Assembly (NCBI GenBank): GCA_009602735.1 | Contig: WELA01006901.1 | Coordinates: 38,231-102,230, forward strand | Reading direction: 5' to 3' | Length of the DNA stretch: 64,000 nt | From: Mesotaenium endlicherianum | Taxonomy: Eukaryota; Streptophyta; Zygnematophyceae; Zygnematales; Mesotaeniaceae | Shown here: in pieces, positions 56,816 through 64,000 of the stretch | How the letters are laid out: the number at the start of each line of letters is the position of its first letter | How positions within the stretch are numbered: position 1 is the first letter of the stretch | Made by a program: the position numbers and the translations under genes | The notes under the pieces: generated by a model | The model's input: only the letters and a program-made list of their open reading frames with translations | Databases searched by the model: none | Told to the model about the DNA's origin: nothing

Positions 56816-57850
56816 ATGGGCAAGTTGCAGTATAAAGAGGGTGACCTCGTGCTCGCAAAAGTGAAAGGATATCCCCCATGGCCTGCCGAAGTGAGTGTGA
56901 TTATCAAAACGTGGGATAAGGGCCTCAGCTATTGTCATCGTCTTCATGCTTCTCATGCAAAAAAGCAAGGGCATACTTTTACTCGAAGGCACAATGTGTC
57001 GCTACTACCGCTTATATAATTGTCATTACTGGTCATTTGGGGCATGCAGATTGTGAATCCCGTCAATTACAAGCAGCAACCAAAGGAAGGAAAAATATTT
57101 GTCTTCTTCTTCAAGCCTCGCCAAGTGTAAGTATTTGTACCACTTAAAATTTCGATTGCAGAGATGAGCAAAAAGTGCATACAATGACTTAAATAATAGA
57201 AAACTATAGAAAACTTGACTAATTTCTCTGCTAAGTACGTGTTGCTTGCAGTCGGTTTTGCACTCCAGACGAGGTTACACCGTTCTCAGGAGATGCCAAA
57301 GAGGTTGCCATTGCGCGTACAAGAGCGAAAGGTTGCCTTGCTGATTTCAAGGAAGCCATAGCTGATTGTTTGGGTGTCGAGCAAAAAAGGTAATGCTTCT
57401 CTGACTGCCATGAGAAAATATATGTCAAATATATGTCAATAAGCAATCATGGTACCATATCATGTAGTACTGCTTGTATCATGCTTGCATGCAGCTTCTG
57501 ACTATCAGATTACGAGAATAGTGCAGCAAACTGTGTGGCACATGGTGTCTCAACTTTGTAGTTGACTATCAGATTACGAGAATAGTGCAGCAAACTGTGT
57601 GGCACATGGTGTCTCAACATTGTAGTTAAGCTTTCTTGTGGGCAGAGTGGCCTCTAAGGGTGCTGAGAACGAGGGCATACTGACTCCGGAGGTAAGAGAT
57701 AAGGACGAGGAGGCAGAAGGTAGTGAGGACGAGGAGGAGGAGAACGATGAAGATGATGAAGAAGAGGACGCTGAAGAAGAAGATGAGGAAGAACATGACG
57801 AGACTCCCAAGAAGCGCAAACATGCAAGGAAGACAAGCAAGGCTCCGGCT
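56816..57850 (+). CDS. PWWP-domain module, probably the N-terminus of the SCC3 protein that follows
   Basis: Four exons, 56816-56890, 57050-57126, 57252-57389 and 57646-57850, agree in phase (0,2,2,0). The PWWP domain starts at residue 2: KEGDLVLAKVKGYPPWPAE, then NPVNYKQQPKEGKIFVFFF and RFCTPDEVTPFSGDAKEVA. PWWP domains bind methylated histone H3 tails, commonly H3K36me, together with DNA. A strongly acidic run follows (57720-57800), then a basic nuclear-signal-like stretch (PKKRKHARKTSKAPA). Two readings are possible. The last exon may run on to a stop at 57875-57877, giving a small HDGF-like protein; or a GT donor at 57851 (GTGCGT, the same hexamer used after the SCC3 exon ending at 60024) joins it in phase 0 to the exon at 58064. 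I favour the second. Confidence 0.75.
57499..57626. repeat. 64-bp direct tandem duplication in PWWP intron 3
   Basis: Two copies (57499-57562 and 57563-57626) are nearly identical, differing at one base (CTTTG/CATTG) apart from the junction. Confidence 0.92.
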
Positions 57851-58063
57851 GTGCGTTACCATGACCCTATCCTGTGAAGCGTTCAGACATTATAGCCTGT
57901 GTGATGCATGCTAGGAAGGAGAGTTGTGCCCAGTCCAAGCCTTGACAGTCACTTGCTTGTGAGTGTCATCATGAGAGGTACCCATAAGAACACCTGTGCT
58001 ATGCCATACTGCAGACTTGGGGGTTATTTAATATTGCTGTATGTTCTTAAGTACAATGTGCAG

Positions 58064-61000
58064 AAAAGAGCCAAAACGGGTATAGGTGCTGCGATTCCAA
58101 AGCCACTCAGGCCAAACAAGAAAACGCCTGTTTCTAAAGAAGAGACAATGAGCCTGTTTGGTAAGATGCTTCGACCTTCTTAAAATCTGCAAATCATGTA
58201 CTGTTGACTCACATTAATTTTGCTCCTTAGTGGCTGTTGTCCTCCTTGACGAGCTTACTGATGAGGTGCTTCAGCCAAATTCTCATGTTTCTGTATGCAG
58301 AAACAATGAAGCGCAAACGTGGTGCTGCTATTGAACGTGCTGCACAAGTCTGGGCATCGCAATATGAGGAGAATGCGGATGATGCTGTGGCCCAGCTTCT
58401 CACGTTTCTCTTCCAGGTCAGTCCCACAGACAAAGTTTCTGAATTCGCTCTGCTTCACAGCCTTGCTTCCCACTGTGGTCGCCGTTGTACGACATGTTTA
58501 GCCCGGACCATAAGGGCCACGCGGGCTTGACGTCATCCCCGAGTCTTCTTGAAATTTTTGAGGTCCTATTGGACCAGTTGCTCACTTTCTGCCTCTATCA
58601 CATATCCATGCTCTGCCCAAGTGTAGCACCAGCCTAGCTTCAGTCGAGCAATGCGGTGTTTATGGCAGACCTGCGGGACAGATTTCGTGATGGAGTCGGA
58701 GAATCCTCAAGAAGAAGCAGACGTGGACGAGGTCGTCCAGAAGATGGTGGAGTCAGCCCGACTAGTATCCTCTGGGCCAACCAACACGGCACATGCCTGA
58801 GGATTGCATGCACGGCTTTTGTCGGTTCTTGACAGACTTGCATACGTCAGGCTCTTTTGAAATATGTCATTGTTATATGAACACACCCAAAAATATTCAT
58901 TTTTTCTTAGCTAGGTCTGTGTGCGTAGTCCTTGACCTAGAATTGCCAGGGCAACGTGGAGGACTACCTTGGGGGCAAGCAGAAGGAGCTCAAGCTGTTC
59001 AAGGAGAACATGCTCAGGTTCTGGGACAGCCTGGTGCTGGAATGCCAGGAGAACATCCTATTCGACCAGAAGCTCATCGACAAGTGCATCGACTATGTCA
59101 TTGCTCTGGCTTGGTAAGTTGCTGAGTGGGCATGAACAAGTTGACTACTCCTCCTGGCCTGTTAACTTTGTTCGGACACACAGGGATCAGCTGTTTTCTG
59201 CTGCAAATGTAGCTGCTGTTGAGGGCGTGGGTCTTTCAGTAACTTCATGTGACCCAAATCACCTCTTACGTGCAACCACTTTGTTCCAGAAATCTCATCA
59301 GGGAAATGATGGTGTCTACTTGGACGATGAAGTCGGCAAGGGAAAGGTTTGCTTTAAAGTGGAGTGATGCTGGGGGTGTCGTATTGTGGGGGGCAGCACA
59401 TCGCCGAGGACATTCAGGCACGCTGCCACCCTGGTGGGCCTTCAGCTCGTCACCTCGTTCGTGTCAGTGGCCAAAACTCTGGGCGAGACGCGGGAGACCA
59501 TGCAGAGGCAGCTCAACGCCGAGACGCGGAAGAGGACGAGCGGGCCCAAGGTGGAGTCCTTGACAAAGTCTCTGACTGAGACGCACGAGAAGATTACGTT
59601 GGTGGAGGAGATGATGAGGAAGCTGTTCAGAGGGTACTTACTTGCCACTCTTGGCATCCTCCTCCTCCTCCTCCCTCCTCCGGCATCATTCTCCACTTCC
59701 TTGTGTTGATTGAAATATCCACTTTGAGAAATTGTTGGCAAGAGGGGACTGAGGTACGTCGCTGGAGAAACTCCATTAAAAGCACCCCCGAATAATATTT
59801 TATTTTTTAGTTCCACAGAGAGACGTGTATTAAGCTGAACACTTGATTGGCGGGAGGTGGGGTGGGTTCTTCCTTTCAGAGTGTTCATGCACAGGTACAG
59901 AGATGTGGACCCCGAGATCCGAAGTGCATGCATCTCCGCTCTTGGCTCCTGGATCCAGGGCTACTCCACCCTGTTCCTGCAAGACCTGTACCTCAAGTAC
60001 ATCGGCTGGACTCTGAACGACAAAGTGCGTGACCCTTCTCCTCCACCTTCCGTGTGCAGCCTGCGTAAGATCTGCCCATGCTCGTCTGACTGTAGAAGTG
60101 GGAGTTGCCCAGATTTGCCGCACATCCTGCTCCTTGCAGTTTGATTGCTCCCACTGCTCGCCTGCTGCACGTCTCTGTCTCGTCGCATTTCATCGCTGAC
60201 GAGCGGGGGGAGGAGCTCTGTGTGCAGAACGCCGGAGTTCGGTCGAGTGCAATCTCGGCACTGCACGAGCTGTACTCCATCGACGACAACATCCCAGCCC
60301 TGAGTCTCTTCACGGAGCGCTTCTTGAGCCGCATGGTGGGCCTCGCGGACGACATCGACATCTCGATCGCCGTCAAAGCCATTGACCTTCTCAAGCAGCT
60401 TCTCAGGTGAGAGTGTCGTGTCACCACCTCACCACTTGATTGACCAACGGTCTCTCCCCCCCCACCCCCCCAACACACACCGTGAAGCATCGTGGCAGAG
60501 CGGGAGAGAAGCTTGGGCAATTTGTGAGCCGGTAATGCTTAAAGGAGGGCACTCTCACTCGATTTGTCATTAGCATGCTACTGTCGCCATTCTGCTTGCG
60601 GTTGGTTGCTGCTCTGATTTGTTTCGATTCTCTGTGTGATAATCATCATGCTCGTGGATGAAGTTGGTTCAATAGGAGGTTGTGGTGTTAAACGAGTGGA
60701 AAAGGGGGCATGTGCACAACGCTGCAGGCAGGAGATTCTGGGGGAGGACGACATGGCATCCCTGCACGAGCTGCTGGTGGACGAGTCCGCGCGCGTTCGA
60801 GAGGCCATTGGGGAGATGGTGTACGAGCAGAGGGTTGCTGCTGCGCCTCCTCGTGGTGCTGATGCGTCTGCCTCCAAAGGTGCTCCCTCCTCTCCCGATC
60901 GCATGTGCTTGGTGGTGCTCTACTGAGATATCGGCCTCCTCTGCGAGAATCTGGCCCTCGCCCATGCCTTGGTCGTTTCCAAGCTGCGCCTCTGTTTACT

Positions 61001-64000
61001 TTCTGCTGCTTGCCACGGGTGGACCACTCGTTAGGCAGGTGCTTGCTTGCTTGCTCCACCTAGCCTGCTTGGTCGAGCGCCAAGTGGCAACGCCAGAGTA
61101 CTCCGTTGTTGTCGTTTAAGTGGCTCTCGGCACTCCGGGCTGCTCTGCATCAACTGTCGACTTCCAGTGGAGTGAAGAGAAGTGCCTGCTGCACGCTCCC
61201 CTTTTCTGGCGCGCAGGTAGAAAGGCATCCGGCTCCTCGGAGGGCCAGATCAAGCAGCTGCTTCAGATCGTGGGCGAGTACGCAGACAGCCCCCCGGTGC
61301 TGTCGCTCTATGTGGTGGACGCTCTCTGGAAGTCCATGGACGCCATGCAGGTCAGCTGGCCTCCTCCTCTGGGGCAGCCCAGCCCCTCTAGGTAGATAGG
61401 CTCCTTGAGCTTTTGGGTGTCATTGTGCTGCCACGTGCTGTCTCGTCATTCGATTCTGGGGTTTGCTGCAAGAACTTTGGCGTGCTGTGCCCCTGAGTGC
61501 GCATGCGCGTGCGTTTATCCTTATTGTTTGACAATTTTCGCCCTCGGTTGGATCGGCACCAGCCGAAATATCAGAAACTTTCAACACGTTCCTCTTCCTC
61601 ATAATACCGCTGCCGCTACCCCTTCCCCTAGCCCCAGACCTGGATGCAAAAAACGAAAGTGCATTCTTTGTTTCTGCTGATATCCGTACCCCTCCCCCTA
61701 CCCTTACTCCTACCCCGCTGCTTTCCGCGATACCCAAGAACTGAAATTGCGTTATTTTTTTCCTCTGTTCTGCTGATATCCTTGCCCCTGCCCACGCCCC
61801 TGCTCCTACCCCCGCCCGGATGCTTTCTCCAACTCTGAAGGACTGGAAGTGCATGGCAAAGATGCTCCTGAGCGACAGCTCCAAGGACGAGCTGTCCGAC
61901 GAGGAGGCTGCCAGCCTGGTGCTGGTGCTCAGCGCCGCTGTCAGGAAAGCCGTGGGCGAGAAGCTGGCCCCCAGCCTGGAAGCCAAGAAGCCCCACCTGA
62001 CCAAGGCCCAGAGGGTGAGCCCCGCGCGCGTGCGCATGCTGCAGCAGCTGCCCTTGATTGCCATGAACCTCTCGTGAAAGTAGGCCTTTCCCCTGTTCGT
62101 CATTGCGGAAAGCACCGGGCGAGTTCGACAGAAGCCCATGGGAGCCAACGATTTAGGATTTCGGGTTACTGGGTTAAGGGGTTCATGCAGCTGCGTCAGG
62201 CTGTGTGGCTACTTTTACGTCTTCCACTTTGTTTGTCCTCTCCTTTGGCTGTTGCACACCGTGGCAAAATGACGGGCTGGCATTGTGGTGCGCAGTAGGC
62301 TGCTTCAAGTTGCAGAACTTTCTGATTGCTTCCTGGAGCTGCAAGCGGAGCATGACGTCAACAAGTGTTGTCGAGTGGCTATGATGGATGGTGCAGGATG
62401 CGCTGGAGTCCAGCAGGCACGAGCTGACATCAGCGCTGATGAAGCCGCTGCCCCAGATACTGCGCAAGTTTCTGGCGGACAAGTCGAAAGTGCGGCAGCT
62501 GGCGGAGGTGGTGCTGCACTTGGACCTCGAGCTCTTCTCCATCAAGCGCCAAGAATCCGTACGCCCTGTCCCGCCCCGCCCTGCCCTGCCCGTCCCCCCA
62601 TCCCGTCCCGTGGGTCTCACCTGTCCGTTGTGCATCTGCTGGCAGCTGGGTTCTTCTCGTGGCATTTTGCGGATAGTGGAGGATAATTGTTTTGTGTTGC
62701 TATACGTTCTTCTTATATGCAATGTGTGAACAGCACAGAGATGTGCGTGCGTGCGAGCGAACGTGGGTGCATTTGTGGGTGCACGGGTGCAGAGCTTTGC
62801 GGCCACGGTGGAGCTGCTCAAGGAGGCGTTCTTCCGGCACGGCGACGAGGAGACGGTGGGGAGCTGCGTGAGGGCGCTGGCCTTCTGCGCCAGGGAGGGC
62901 CACGCGGAGCTCAAGGACGCGGCGCAGCACATGCTCAGCCAGACGGGCGCGGAGCTTCTAGTGAAGCTGCAGGCTGTCATCCGGCAGACTGGGGTACCAC
63001 TGCACCCCTGCCCTGCATATGACGACTGCAGAAAAATAGAAGTGCTGGTAGTGGCTGACTGCGGCGTGTGTGGGGGGCCTTTTAGAGTATAATTGTGTTC
63101 CCGCATCCGCTGCTTGTTGGTGGACAAAATGCGCCCTCCCTGCAGGGTCCGGAGGAGGAGGAGGAGGAAGAAAGCAATCTGAATCTCCCATGTCTGCTGC
63201 TTGTTGGTGGACGAGGAGCACCCGCCTCGCAGGGCCCGGAGAATGAGGAGGAGGAGGAGTACGCTCTGCTCGTGAATCTGAGGAGGGCTCATCAGTACCA
63301 GCTGGCGGGGGAAGCACTTGACGGCCACGCCTTTGGCAGCTTCACTGGACTGCTGGAGGACTTCAGCAATCTCGACCAAGAGGTGGATTTCGGTGCTCAC
63401 TCGCCTTCAGCCGGTGTCCCTTTCTCATTGCCCTCCCCTGACGTGGTGGGCCACATTTTCCCTGTTTGGGGTGGGCCTTGCTGTGTTGGTGCTTGTAGAG
63501 GAGATGCCTCAACTGTCATTTGTTACTCGTCACCTGCACTTATTTGTTCCAGTGTTCACCCGCAGTTGTTGAAACTTGATCTTGGAACCCCAAGGCAACA
63601 TAGTTGAGGGATGTAGAGGTGGGCCCAAGCCACTTCTGCCCGTTGAAGAAGCTGAGGGCGAGCAAGGAAGGGAAATGCAAAGGCAGGCAGTGCCGCAGTT
63701 GGAATCAATGGTAGAGCATCTCTGGGCTTGCTAAAGAGGGGCTATGTCTTGTGCGGGTGCCCGGGCTGTGGCCACATAAGGCGGATGCCACTGGAGGACT
63801 GAAAGAGAGAGAGGGGAGGGACTGCTGCAGGTGACGAGGCTGACGCTCCTCAACATGCTGCTGCAAGTCCTGTGGGCGTACCACGCCCTGGACCTGCAGA
63901 AGCCCGAGGACGGCGAGATGCGCGACATCGTGAGCAAGCGGAACAAGCTGCTGGTTCACCTGGAGGCCTCCCTGGACAGCCTGCTGCACGACTGGGAGGA
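58064..64000 (+). CDS. SCC3: Cohesin subunit SCC3/STAG (continues past window end)
   Basis: Fourteen exons were placed: 58064-58160, 58301-58416, 58669-58764, 58950-59113, 59397-59633, 59880-60024, 60228-60406, 60728-60879, 61217-61350, 61841-62014, 62397-62558, 62793-62993, 63233-63382 and 63831 to the window edge. All phases agree; about 725 residues so far. They follow plant SCC3 closely: [40 protein letters not shown], then the stromalin conservative domain ([56 protein letters not shown]). Later landmarks are [34 protein letters not shown] and [20 protein letters not shown]3 clamps the kleisin SCC1/REC8 and binds DNA in the cohesin ring, in the nucleus. The first exon has no start codon at its 5' border; ATGs at 58148 and in the next exon could start a shorter protein if the PWWP exons belong to another gene. 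An alternative acceptor exists for exon 13. Confidence 0.92.
63110..63283 (+). repeat. 87-bp tandem duplication spanning a splice acceptor of SCC3
   Basis: Copies at 63110-63196 and 63197-63283 share CTGCTTGTTGGTGGAC, a polypyrimidine-CAG acceptor, GGNCCGGAG and a GAG run. Acceptors end at 63145 and 63232, exactly 87 bp (29 codons) apart. Confidence 0.85.

Noticed and set aside
57696-57724. A 29-bp intron (GTAAGA..GGCAG) inside the acidic PWWP exon
   Set aside because: It is too short for a spliceosomal intron, and the frame stays open through it.
58227-58300. Coding use of the segment starting [15 protein letters not shown]
   Set aside because: An acceptor before it fits phase, but reading on puts the conserved [15 protein letters not shown] block out of frame. 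The acceptor at 58300 keeps it in frame.

Overview
The window is nuclear DNA of a streptophyte, either a charophyte-type alga or an early land plant; the exact species cannot be told. The evidence is the gene set: the C-terminus of a TOPLESS corepressor, an EFFECTOR OF TRANSCRIPTION (GIY-YIG plus ET zinc repeat) gene, a plant-type GH28 pectinase, an organellar methionine aminopeptidase, an aluminium-activated malate transporter (ALMT), PEN-2, and cohesin SCC3. The genes have many introns with GT..AG borders, and those introns are full of GA, TG/CA, G/C and trinucleotide microsatellites. Base composition is very uneven: TPL, ET, MAP and SCC3 are GC-rich, while the retroelement zone (about 13.3-36 kb) is AT-rich. 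Exon borders below were worked out by hand from protein-family alignment in memory; in every multi-exon gene the splice phases agree from exon to exon.

Layout. 1-371: an octamer-based higher-order satellite in a TPL intron. 499-2304 (+): last three exons of TPL. 4607-8360 (+): complete three-exon ET gene, followed by decayed copies of its ET-repeat coding unit. 10146-13246 (-): complete five-exon GH28 gene whose catalytic Asp pair is replaced. 14.9-33.3 kb: retroelement zone with an old gypsy scrap, chromovirus 1 (17016-23893, LTRs about 3% apart) and chromovirus 2 (24385-33274, 5-bp target duplication CCTTG, LTRs about 6% apart). Chromovirus 2 carries an extra 408-codon frame between pol and the 3' LTR. 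36295-37099 (+): tiny two-exon gene for the 6.7-kDa subunit of respiratory complex III. 38505-46797 (-): nine-exon organellar MAP gene, with an assembly gap, a duplicated 1,080-bp block split by a single N, and an LTR remnant in intron 1. 48676-49533 (+): two-exon PEN-2. 50755-55891 (-): eight-exon ALMT. 56816-64000 (+): PWWP-domain exons running straight into cohesin SCC3 exons, which continue past the window end.

The genes are unrelated housekeeping and regulatory loci and do not form a pathway. The points most worth following are the possible PWWP-SCC3 fusion, the in-frame alternative splice acceptor made by an 87-bp duplication in SCC3, the GH28 protein without its catalytic residues, the extra frame in chromovirus 2, and the ET-repeat units decayed into the 3' flank of the ET gene.
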